64,000 nucleotides of DNA from Aquila chrysaetos chrysaetos (taxonomy: Eukaryota > Chordata > Aves > Accipitriformes > Accipitridae): assembly GCF_900496995.4 (NCBI RefSeq), contig NC_044006.1, positions 19,428,214-19,492,213 on the forward strand, in the 5' to 3' direction. The position numbers and the translations under genes are program-made. How positions within the stretch are numbered: the stretch's first letter is position 1; each line of letters starts with the position of its first letter. Below the pieces are notes generated by a model. The model worked only from the letters and a program-made list of their open reading frames with translations. It did no database searches and had not been told where the DNA came from. Shown here piece after piece: positions 23,837-35,698 of this stretch.

Positions 23837-26800
23837 CCCCAGAGGAAAGAATCAAATCAATATTTACTTACATAACTTACAGTTTTGCCTTCTGCTTTAG
23901 TTTAATGCAGCTGCCCTGCAAAACCAGGTGTTTGCTGCACTGCATGAGCATGGCTGTGTAAGTTATGATGTTCTTTGTGTTACATTAAAAATCGAAAAGT
24001 AACCAGTAGGCTCATAAGCGTTTCAGAAGACAATATGTATCCACTTTCCTTTTGACAGTTTGAACTAGAGGTATGTAAAACACACGCCTGACTAAACCTT
24101 GTTCTGATGTACATCCTGGACTTCCTTCCCACAAAAGCCACTTAATCTTACTTCTGCTTTTTGTGCATCAGCGCTGTTCCGTGCTTCTAAATGTGTCTTG
24201 CAGAAACTTGCCAGTCGCGGGCCAGCTTCAGTGTATGGACTGGCAGTGCTGCTGCACAGAGCAGTGCACTGCCCGGTAGCCCGTCTTAAAGCCACTTATG
24301 GGGAATCTCTTCTTCAGCGGCTCTAGCTCTGTATCTTATTTTCAAATGGCTCTTTGTGTGGCCATTTTCATGCCAGATTTCTATCATTTAACGCAATGAT
24401 AGTTCAGAATGCATTTGCAAATAATTTTGGAAGTAGTGTTACAGAACAATAACACTATGGGTGTTACATTCAGAAGCACTTAAGCAACTAAAATAAAATA
24501 AATAGTTCTGAATTCTAAAATAGAACTGAATTATTTCTTAGTAGCACAGAAGATTTAGAAATTTTTTTTGTCAACATTGAAAATCACATCTCAAGATGTA
24601 GGTTTTTTAATTGCTTTTTTTCCCATTTTACACTTAATGGTTGTGTGCTTTTTGTTTGAGTTTTTTTAACCTGAATAGTAAAAATGTTAGGACTTAGATG
24701 CAGGGGGAGGCTTGATTAAAACATTAGGGAGATTTCTCCCTCCTTTGACCCACTGTAGCTTTAGGGGGATCAATATTAAGATACAGCACCTAGTTTTGGT
24801 GTCAGCATTTTTTAAAATAGAGCTTTTTAAATGGAAAGATTGCATCATACTCACAAAAGATGTGAGACCTGAAGAAAAAAAAAATTGACTTTAGACTTGT
24901 CTTTCATTTGACCACAGAAAAGTCCAAGGGGTGACAGTGGTCTTAGAAGCATGCTCTCAAAGGAGAGAATATCACATACTAAGCTTTTTCCAGTCCTTTG
25001 GGGTAAAGCATGACAGGAACAATGTCCAGAAAAAGAGAAATGCAAACTAGATATGCAAGGCATGCTCTTCAATGTTGTTGGTGAGTTTTGAGCTACAAAG
25101 TAGCAGTTTATCAAATTCCAATCAAAATAGTCGTCTTATATGTAGAAATCAGTCTATCATACAGTAATGTTATTACAAAGAGACCTTTCAGAAAGGCAGC
25201 TGAAGTCATTGATGGCAGAATTTCTGGTGTGACAGTTGTCTGAAAAAGCATTGTAGGTCATTGCAGTTGATGCTGAGAAAAATGTAAGATGGCATGAATG
25301 TTGGTACTGGTGCCAGTGGTTATCACTGTATTATAGGCAGGCAGATTATTAGAAGAATAATGTAAGAAATATCACCTCTTTTTATATCTCATACATTAAA
25401 AGACCATTCATGTAATGATTCAAGTTCGACTTCAAATAAAATGAAACTTGACCAAGTGAGGTGGTCAAAATTGCCAAGAATGCTTAAGTTAATGTTAACA
25501 TAAAGCTTAAATCAAACCTTGTCCAGTGTTGGCCAGTTGGAGTGTTTTAATCTCATGTATGTGTAATTCTTTCACAGTTTGCAGGAAATTTTAGTATGCC
25601 CAAATTTAGTATTTTTAGTATTTTCAAACAGTATACTCTGTTTTCCTTTTTGTTCTTTCTTAAGAACCTTATAATGTGATTTCATAGCTTATGCTGGTAT
25701 AACTGGACTGCAGCTGAAAAACAGTCTTGAATGTGTGTTTTTCTCTTGTCCTTTGTGTTACCTCTAATGTTCATATACTGGCGTGATTAGATGAGCTTGC
25801 TGATGTAATGGAAAGTTAACCTTATGGTAGAGTAGTTTTCAGCTGGATATGTGAGCTGATCTGGCTTGTTCCCTAGCTGTACACTTACCAGAACTGATAG
25901 GAGGAAAGCCTAAGCTCATCCACAATGGTACAGTTGCTGGGTGAATCTGTTGGCCAGCTGCTTGAAAGGAGGCAATTCTGCTGCTGTTCCCACCCTTGCA
26001 GCGGTGCCTCTTTGACCCAACAGTGAGTCAGTTCATAGAGCTCAACTCACAGGAACTGCCTGTTTTTTCTTCCTCAAGATTATTTTTCTTTCTATCAATT
26101 GAGCTCCCTGAACCTTTCATATCATGGGATCACAGAAGTGTTAGCATGAAAAAATAAGTGCAGGCGTGCTCTAGGCAAGTCATGGAACTTCAACCTACCA
26201 TTTTGGCAGTAGGCAGGTAGCTGCGATCTTGGTTTAGTGCCTGTTTTAGGCTAGTGTAACATGGCACTGCTGCAGAGAGAAGCAGGTTTGATTTTCTGTT
26301 CCCACCCAAACACTGAGTCTTAACATAGGCTGAAAGTTGTAGCAGTGTGCCCAAGGCAGCAGAGATACGTGGTAGCTGATCTAGTTGTACAACTTGTTTA
26401 TTTCCAACTCTACCAGTGGTTAAGATAGGGAAAGAGGAAAACCGTATCCTGTTGGTAGAATCAATGCTAGTGTTTAAGAAGGTAGTACTCTCCCCTTGGT
26501 GCTGAGCTGGTGACTTAGCTGAGGATAAACACAAGTGGGCAAAGTTTAATGGCTTTTGTTTCAGCTGCTATCATTTATTCCTTGAGCACTAAATGGGTGA
26601 GGTGGCTTGCCCTTTTTTATCTGCTGTTGCATCATTACCTGTGATGTTTGTGGTAATACTAATGTTAGCATTTGGACTTTCTTGAGTGATGTGCAAAACT
26701 AAAGCCCTGACTAATGATGGCTGCAGAAATCTGGCAGTGCAGAGGGTCTTGTAGTCCTGACCAGATCCTAACTGTGATGATATCTTCAGTAAGTTGAGAT

Positions 26801-29800
26801 ACCAGTTTTAGCTGACTTCTTGTCAAAAACAAAGCAGTTGTGAAGCATTGAAAGCTGTTGTTGGAGAAATGTAATTTTTCTGGAAGCTTTCTGACAGCAG
26901 ACATTTTTCTGGCTGTGCAGTCTTACGAAGACTCACTGTAGCTTTTCAAAACGAGAATGCAAAACTCAGAGTATATGACTCAAAATCTGGGTTCCAGATG
27001 CTGGCTTAAATGTAGTTGAATGCTTTCAAGTTTGGGACAGTGAAAATTTCCAAAGTAGAATGAGGCAAAGAAACCCATCTTCTTATTTCCACCGCCCTTT
27101 CCACCCCCTTTTCTGGAAACAAACACTTCCTAATTGTAGCTAGTAAAGGTATACTAACAAACCAAGAGATTCAACATTAAATGAGTTTCCTCTTGGGAGG
27201 CTTTGCCAGATGGTGGGAAATCAAGGTCTGAGTAATCTCTTGATGATGGGTAAAGGGGAGCCATCCTGTTGCCTTCCTCTGTGTTTTTTATTTTTTTTAG
27301 CACTTAGTTCAGGGAGAACTTAGAGAGGAGAGCTGCTTACAGACTGCTGCAGTATTAGTTACTGAAGCTCATGATCATCTCCTGCTGTTCCGCTGTGCCA
27401 AATATTGACCTTCAGTGCTCTTATTTGCAATTCCATGGGCATCTGCAAACCTGGAAGTTTTCAGAGCAGTGCAAGGAACCTGCAGTTTGTTAAGTGACAG
27501 GCTAAAGCAATGGGGAGCAAGACCTCAGAGACTGGGGCAAAAACTAGAGGATGTGGTTGTTCAGTCTTTTTTCAGATGTTGTAAAGTTGTGGATTGTGAA
27601 TAAAAGGAATCTCCTTTTTAATCAGTTAAAGGAAAAATGTCTTAATGTTACAGGTTCAAAACACTACTGAAGGCTAGATGCTTGAAAGGAGGAGAAGGGT
27701 AGGGGTAATGAGCCCCCATCCGATAAAAATTTGGCAAGGAAAGCTGGGAGTTTCAGCAGGGAGTTTTTTCCTTACTAGCAGTTTCAAGTTTAATTAGCAA
27801 GTTAATTTTTGAGCTGGTTGGTGTTTGTTCCTTTTTAGGTGCTTAACAGGGCCTCTGTAAAAGGTCTGTAAGATTTGTTGTGTTCTGAATCCTTAAACAG
27901 TTGAACTTTTCAGCACGTGAGTTCAAAATTGTATCAGTACTCAGTATTTTATGCAGACCAAGTTAAGTTATTTGAGTGTTAATACCTTAGTAATGAAGGG
28001 ACATCGAAATCTTTTTTGTCCAAATGTATGCAAGAGTTGGTTTTGGAGAAGACTTTGGAAGCGATTAAGACACAGCTTCTTCAAAGAAATGTTCAATGAA
28101 TGGCCTCTAACCCTGTCACTGAATGAATTTCACTTGGCCCTAGCTTTATGTCTCTGGCTTCTTGTCTAGCAATATGCCTGCAAGGCATCCAATATCCCCT
28201 TAGGTAAAGGTGACTCTTTTTCAGTATGTTCAATTCTTTGTTGCTGTGGGTAGCAACAACTATCCTGGGTTTCCTGTTCTTTTGAATTGTGTTTCTGGCT
28301 GTGAATCTTAGCCATCAAGTACTCTGGTGTGGCAGAAAGGTATGGAGAGGATTTAACTCCCACGCTAAAATTTAGCAGGGCTGATCATGCAGGATAGCTG
28401 CTCTGCTGGTACACGTGTTGGACCATGTAATGCATGCTCTTCACAGCTAGCCTCATTACTAATACAAAAAACAAAAGTACTTGGGAAGTTGAGAAACCAA
28501 CAGATTGGGTGCTGTTGATCAATGGGATGGTTTGCTATCGAGCTGTGGCTTCAGTCCTCACAGTCTTTAGTTTTGTCATCCAAGGCAATTAGACCACTGG
28601 TGTCTGGATGCTCTCAAATGGGTTGCCTTCCTCTTTGAAAAATGTAGGCAGTAAATGCCAAGTTAAAAATTAATTCCTTGACATGGAATAAATGAAATCA
28701 GAACTCAGGGTTTCTAACTCCCAACTTAGATTACCAATGAGTGGTAATTATACCAATTGTACATTGTAATGGTCTTAATATTAAACCCGGATGATGCATT
28801 TCTTTGTCAGTATGGACCATTCTTTGTATCAGTTGCCATTGCAACCCGCAGGGAAACAATCTTAAGTTTTACTTACTATCTTCCTTACACAGTAATTATA
28901 AGGCAAGTTATCTTTCTGTGGTATCTCTCTAGCTTAAAAATAAAGACAATTAAAAACAATGCAGCCAGCCAGCTGTGTTTCAAAACATCTAAGTTAAATG
29001 GAGAGGTTTTTATTAGTTGGCCTAATTCTTTAAAATAGCACCTGTGTCTCTTTTTTAATCTTCTTGGTCTCATTAGAGTTATTTATATTATAAATACAAA
29101 ACTCCTCAGATGGTGTGGAAATAGTTAAAAAGTAAAATCCTCTAAGTGATTTAATGATATTGTTAAGGACCTCTCCTGGTAGTGTTTGATGGACCTTGTA
29201 GTAGAAGTATTGAAACACAAAAATAAACATGATTTCAGGGTATCCTGAAAATTCAGTTTATAATTAAAAGTCTAACTTCTGTCTTCCAGTGTCATTAAAA
29301 TATGCTGTCATGGGGGGAAACGAATGCTGTGGAAAAATACCTAACCTGCTTCCAGTGATTAAAAATACAGTAATTTAACTTTGAACTACCACTGTGCTTT
29401 TTTTCATAAAAATGTGCTTTAAATGATTAGTTGGTAACAGCTTGTTAATGATAGTCTCAAGATATATTTTAATTTTTCCAAAGAAATTGCTTGTCTGAGA
29501 CAAAAGGATCAGTGCTTTCAGAAGTACTTGGGTTTCATGTTCTGGGGTGCTAGTTCGCTACAGCACAAAAATACAATAAACCTTAAAAGGCAAGTGAGCG
29601 GGACATGTCTCTCAAAATTTTAGCTCAAAATGTCTTTCTTGGTGAAACCTACAGGGCTTCTGAAGGCTTCTATAAGTCAGATCTTGAGGTGTTCCGCATA
29701 GAAACTAGTATAGGAAAGAGAGAGAAGACAGACGGCTTCCATATGGGAACGAGTTGCATCCACCATACAGAAGTGTATGGTAAAAGCCCTTCACTCTACT

Positions 29801-31633
29801 TAATTTAGATGAGAATTCCTCGTGTTAACAGAAGCACCAGAGATGAAATACTCTAATTTCTATCATGATTTTAAGGAGAACACACTTCACTTAGAGCGCG
29901 TTGAACATACGTGAGTATTTCTGCATGAGTGATTCACCTCTCATTAGCATTTCTGCACCTATGTGTTCAAGAAATTTTACTAGATCTGATAGTAGCCGTT
30001 TAGGCTAGAAATGTAACAATACTATTTCTTGTATTGCCATCCTTACAGCTGCTTGATGAGGAGAATGGGGTACACTACTGGGGAGGTCACTTCTGTTGGT
30101 ATCCAAGGCATAGAACAGAAGGGAGCGCAGAGTGGACACCTGCAAATGCCTTTTTCAGAGACCCTTGGTTGAAATACTGCCAGTTGGATTGCAGGAATCT
30201 ACTCTTCCTGAAAAATTAACTTCTGTGCTCGGGCAGATTAAGATGCCCTTACTGTTGCTGTTGCTTCACCCAGAGACTTGGGGTGGGAGAGGGAGGGAAT
30301 CATTTGGGTTTTTGTTTGTGGTTTTTTTTTTTAAATGGGTCTAAACCTATAAACTGTAATTTATCACCACCTGCTAAGTCTTTGTGTTAACTGACCAATC
30401 TGTATGCAAATTTTGAAGGAAAATGCAATGTTAATGTGAACCTGAAGGAACTGAAAAATGCTCAATAGTAACTTAGATTCAAAGGAAATTGCAAAGGAAC
30501 TAAATGATGCATTACAGCATACTTTAATGCGTCTTAACACTTACTATGCTTTGTTGCTTCTTTCTACTATGTTTCCAGTGTTAAGTAAGACTCTTGAAAT
30601 GGTCTCCAGGTTGAGGCACTAACCTACTTTGTAGAGAATTTTTTTCCTTAAAAATGGCTTAAAAAAAGTAGTGTGAGAGAAAACTGCCTGAAAGTTCCAA
30701 CCAGTTGTTTTTTTTTTTCCTTTTAATTCTTCTCAAATCTTTTCTTTACATCTCTTTGGGAAACTTCCACAAACTAGACAGACAAGAGACATGTTAAATA
30801 TGGAGTACAGATACTTTTTTTATTTTGTTTAGCTTTTTTTTTTTTGCTTTCCCTTGGAGGTTTTGTATCCAGGAATCTTGCTTTTTTCAAAATATTTTTC
30901 CTTTGCATCTTTCATCTTCAACCCTTGGTTCAGTACTTGTATTGGAATAAACATTCAATGATAGCAAAACTGAGGAGGAGGAGCTAGGAAGGAAGGTTAA
31001 AAGTGGTGATAGACACACCAAGTGATGTGTGGTTGATGCTTGATCTGCTGCTGTTCCTGACACTAGTTCCCCAGCTGCTGTTTTGGTGACCTCTTTCTGT
31101 AAGCTTTCTTATCTCCTGTGCCATTTCTTGCTGTAGTTATTTTGACCCCTACTTTATGGAGTGGAAGATAATCAGTCACTTTACTGTCAAATTTGATTTC
31201 GAGTTGGTCATTTCAGTTCGGTGCAAGTTGCTACGTGATGGTGGTGTATGCGCTGCTTTCTGCAGGCAGACCAAGGCTGCTTTTAAAGCCAGAATAAAGG
31301 AGAAAATGTACAAAAAGACCAAGAAGCTTTAAAACTGTATTCTTGTACTTTGAAATTGTCTTTAAAATGCACAAATAAGGTTTACTTTTTCTTCAAGGAA
31401 TTAGTTGTCTAGCTAATTCTAGTGAAGGATGAACTGTTACGTAGAAACTGTCAATATGTGTGGCTGGCCTGAATGTTTTGTGGACTCAACGTGGGTAGAA
31501 CTTTTAATATTGTATATTTTAGTTATACAGGCCTGTATTTGTAGTTTGATAACTCCCTCCCCCCACCCTCTGCCCTTTCTTTCCTGCCCTCATCTATCTA
31601 TAATTAGTTTTGTTTTTCTAAATAGTTAACTGA

Positions 31634-31659
31634 GTTCATTTTCCTAGTTCATTTTCCTG
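31634..31659. repeat. Short tandem duplication, 13 bp x 2
   Basis: The unit AGTTCATTTTCCT occurs twice in direct succession in intron 1 (31634-31646 and 31647-31659). No function is suggested. Confidence 0.85.
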
Positions 31660-34441
31660 TAGTTGTCTGCTTTCTTGCACTTCTTTGGCTGCTGTAAGAA
31701 CTGCAGCACTAACTGTTCGCTACAGCTGCTGCAGTCTGTGCACAGTTTGCTCAGGCATGCCCTTGTATGCTGTATGCTGCCTCTGAAGGCTGGCAAATGT
31801 CTTAACAGGCAAGTTAAGGTTTACTTGTGTGCCTGCTACCTCCCCTTTGTTTTTCTTCAGAGTTTTCTTGCTTTCCTTCTGGACGTGCTGCCTGTAGCTC
31901 AACAGATGGACTATGCTGTCTGCTCTTGCTGATCTTTATAGTGCAGAATCCTTCTTGTAGAACCCTTTTGCTCTTAGACCTCACATGTGTTTAAGCACTA
32001 TCTTTTAATAAACCAGGTGATAGTGTCTGGCACAGGAAAAGAGAGAGTCTAAAGCTCACTCTTCACTTATACTCACTGTGCCCAGTGAGATTTTGAGGAA
32101 CAGTTGAATTGAAAGTGCATTCACTGGATCAGTGACTGAAGTTACTGATTATCGACTTAATCAGCTTGCTCCTAGAGACTGGGAGAAATAATTGTGCTTA
32201 TGCATCGAAAGGTGTAGGCAAGACCCTAGGTTCACACTTGGAAGCTAAGTTGTCTTCTTATAAAAGAAGGCTTTTAATAGGTTTCTGCTGTCTGCAGTTG
32301 ATGCCTGTTTGAGGGAGTATAAGTGCTGATTTCCTTTCCATCAGTACTAGACTTCTACCATGCAGATTATAGCAGATGCTACTGACCCAACAGACGTTTT
32401 CACTTTACTTTGGATAGTGAAAGGACAAAAATGTTCATAGATTTTCAGCCTAAGTTTAACTTTACGGCTAGAGTTGATGAGTTTCCCCCTTTTATATTGT
32501 TATTTCCATAATTTTTAAATTCAGGTGAATTTTTTTTAATATGGATTACCTATATCTTAGTGTTTTTGGGGAAAAAACCTCTAAGTTAAGGTACCATCTA
32601 TTACATTAACAAGTGCTCAGGGCTTGTAGAAGCATTACTACACTAAACACTGCTACCTAAAGCTCCGATTTTAAGAACCAGTAATAAAAACTGTCAGTTG
32701 CAAGACATATGCAGTTGCTCTCTGCCTCTGGGATGTGGCAGGACAAGATAGGGATATGTATTAGCTATATGTTTTATGTATTGCCTCCATATTGACAGTT
32801 GGAAAAAATGCAGACTTTGTTAAACTTTAGAAAGCTTTTAGGGATTTTGAAGATGTTGGTAACGTAAATCCCTAGGCCTTCTTGCAGGTTTTGGAGGCTT
32901 CTAGATACTGGTGTGGAGACTTTAAACAACTAGCACTGTTAGAAAGAAGAAAATTAAAAGTTACCACATCAGGTATATTGGAAGAAATGTAAGTACACAG
33001 TGTTTTATAGACTAGTCTTTCTATGTAGAACTAGAAATGACTAAACTGATCTTACTCATAGCATGGTGGTAGGAAATTGAATAGAAATACTGTGGCTAAA
33101 GACTATGCAGAAATTAGCTAAAAGTTCTGAAGATGGTTTTAGCTTTATTGAAATCAGTGTTAGAGCAGGTGCAAATTCTTATGTTTTGGTGGCTCTGACA
33201 TCTTTTCAAAGTAAACTGTGTTTAAAGGAAACTTGCCCTATGTCTAAATATCTTAGAAGAACCAATTGACTCCATAGCAAATGTAAATCGTAGAAAAAAT
33301 ACCATGTTCAGAATGTGCTCCCTGTTCCAAATGTGTGAAAAAAGTTAAAAATGATCACCTTTTATTTTCATTGTCGATGACAAGTAACATCACTATCGCA
33401 TGCCTAATGCAATGGGTATCTGTGCCCTTTCTAAGACTGTTTTATGTTGCTTATAGTTGTGGTCAGATTTCAACAATTCTTGGGTTTTCTGTGATGCTTC
33501 TGGAGGCTTTTTAAAATAATGGTTCCTAGAAGGTCACTAGGGGGAAAAAAAGGATTGTGTTTCTTTCTCTTCGAATAAGTTTGATTGAGAAGCTACAAAG
33601 CCAGCTTTGATTGGAAAGGACAGTGACTGCCCCCATGTCAAACTGCTTTTCTGTTTTGTCTTTTTTTCTCTCCTGCTGTCTTAGTTAATATTTGCTGCTA
33701 GTTTGGCTAGGTCATAAATCCTTGAAGAGTTTTCATACCATCGTGTAACAGGCTGCTAGTTACTACCAGTGCACAGCAGCTGTATTTTGTTGTGTAGAGT
33801 GTGAGCTGAGCTCTCAAGTTCCATGTAGTAAAGGTAAAAAATGGTTTTAGCTCTCCTCGGACTTGCATCCCCTCTTGATCAGAGGGATTAAGGTATGCTC
33901 TTTTGGCAGGCAGTGAACCTTATTATGTCAGAGACTTGTTGTCCTTTGGCCTAGATGATAGTACCTGAAGAATGACTTTAGATTTATCATTCCTGGACAC
34001 AGTCAGCACGGAATAAAGGAGAGATGTAAATTATGGTGATTGGGCAATAACAAAGATGATAGACAGACTTGGTGGAAAACAAGGAAAAGAGGATTTTTTG
34101 ATTGTCAGTGTTCTTCCTTAAAACTCCTTGGAAAGCCACTGATGGTGCCTCCTTTCTCTCTTTTTGCTTATTTGCATAGTTACAGCAGCTTGCTGCTTGC
34201 TATTAATCCATCGGTTCAGATGATGGATCTAAAAACACCAGCTCTGCAGCTGGTTTATGTGGGCTTTGACATTTTGATTGGGGGAGACATACACTAAAGT
34301 AACATTGAGTGCACAGAGTGGATGCATCAAAAGTCAGCTAAGGCCAAACTTATAATTGTATGTATGGCTTACCTTTGTTTGTGCTAACTTAGAGCAGAGA
34401 TCATGGACAACTACAGAGACTTAAAAATGTTAGAAGACTTG

Positions 34442-35024
34442 TGTCCTAGTTTCAGCTGGGATAGAGTTAACTGTCTTCCTAGTAGCTGGTATAGTGCTAT
34501 GTTTTGAGTTCAGTATGCGAAGATTGTTGATAACACTGATGTTTTCAGTTGTTGCTAAGTAGTGTTTAGACTAATGTCAAGGATTTTTTCAGCTTCTCAT
34601 GCCCAGCCAGCGAGAAAGCTGGAGGGGCACAAGAAGTTGCCACAGGACACAGCCAGGGCAGCTGACCCAAAGTGGCCAAAGGGGTATTCCATACCATGTG
34701 ACATCACATCTAGTATAGGAACTGGGAAGTGGGGGCGGGGAATCGCCACTCGGGGACTAGCTGGGTGCCGGTCGGCGGGTGGTGAGCAATTGCACTGCGC
34801 ATCATTTGTACATTCCAATCCTTTCATTATTGCTGTTGTCATTTTATTAGTGTTATCATTATCATTATTAGTTTCTTCTTTTCTGTTCCATTAAACTGTT
34901 CTTATCTCAACCCGTGGGTTTTGCTGCTTTTTTCCCCGATTTTCTCCCCCATCCCACTGGGTGGGGGGAGAGTGAGTGAGTGGCTGCATGGTGCTTAGTT
35001 GCTGGCTGGGGTTAAACCATGACA
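34442..35024 (+). mobile_element. Solo LTR of an avian ERVL-type endogenous retrovirus
   Basis: A 583-base element starting TGTCCTAGTTTCAGC and ending AAACCATGACA, flanked by the identical 5-bp direct repeat ACTTG (34437-34441 and 35025-35029). A 5-bp duplication is typical of ERVL. The sequence matches an LTR I recognise as abundant in many bird genomes. Inside are a CRE-like TGACATCA (34699-34706), a decayed TATA-like block (TAGTATAGGA near 34711) and an ATTAAA polyadenylation signal (34890-34895) followed by the usual TTATCTCAACCC segment. These set the orientation as sense to SEPTIN7. No gag, pol or env sequence is present, so this is a solo LTR left by recombination. The perfect duplication argues for a fairly young insertion. 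Confidence 0.9.
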
Positions 35025-35671
35025 ACTTGATATAAAGTGATAGCTGAAATGCAGTGTAGGTGAATGTAAAGTCATAGACATGAAGTCTGCTTTTGTGCCG
35101 TATGCTCAGTGGTAAGCTGTGAACATCTGTTAAAGCTCAGGAACAAGGTCTTGGGCCTGTGTACAGTTCACAGTATTGTCAGCTCAGTACTTGGAAGTAG
35201 TCAAAAAAGAAAATTGCATGTTGGGAATCAGTAAGAAAGGGTCAGAGAATAAGAGATACCACATGATCAGACGTGGATCTGTGACTGTTTTGCCTCTTGG
35301 ATACTGTATGTAGCTCTCACCCTGGCCTCTCCAGAAGAGTACAGAGCTAGAAGAGTGTTATGGAAGAGCAGCAGACAGTCAGAGGCACGAAATGGTTGCT
35401 TCTCAATGAAGTATGCTAGATTATTAAGGCTGTTTTCCAACACAGGTAGTACTGTGCAGCAGTTAAGCCAACAGGTGGGGATTTTGAAATTATGAAGTCC
35501 TCCCTTTAACAATGTACAGGTAATCAGAGGGAGTCCTTGCTAGAGGGGCTTTTGTGGATGCTCTGTTTATGTGATGCCAAGAAAAGTGTACGAGTGCATT
35601 GAAGACAAGTCAATCAAATGCTTTTAAAGTGCACAAGCTAGACTGCTGGCCTAGAACGTGGTACTGAGTTG

Positions 35672-35698
35672 TTTTTTTTTTTTTTTTTTTTTTTTTTT
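35672..35698. repeat. Poly-T tract, 27 bases
   Basis: Uninterrupted T run in intron 1, about 650 bases downstream of the solo LTR. Likely length-variable. Confidence 0.9.

Noticed and set aside
7392..26004. Identical 17-mer TCCCACCCTTGCAGCGG at 7392-7408 and 25988-26004
   Set aside because: Slightly more than expected by chance but flanks do not extend the match, so it does not define a repeat family.
26120..26150. ATCATGGGATCACAGAAG resembling the short tail repeat of CR1
   Set aside because: Only loosely similar, no CR1 body next to it, so the match is not supportable.
26190..26534. 114-codon minus-strand open frame in intron 1
   Set aside because: No recognisable domain and no exon signals; within chance expectation for this amount of sequence.
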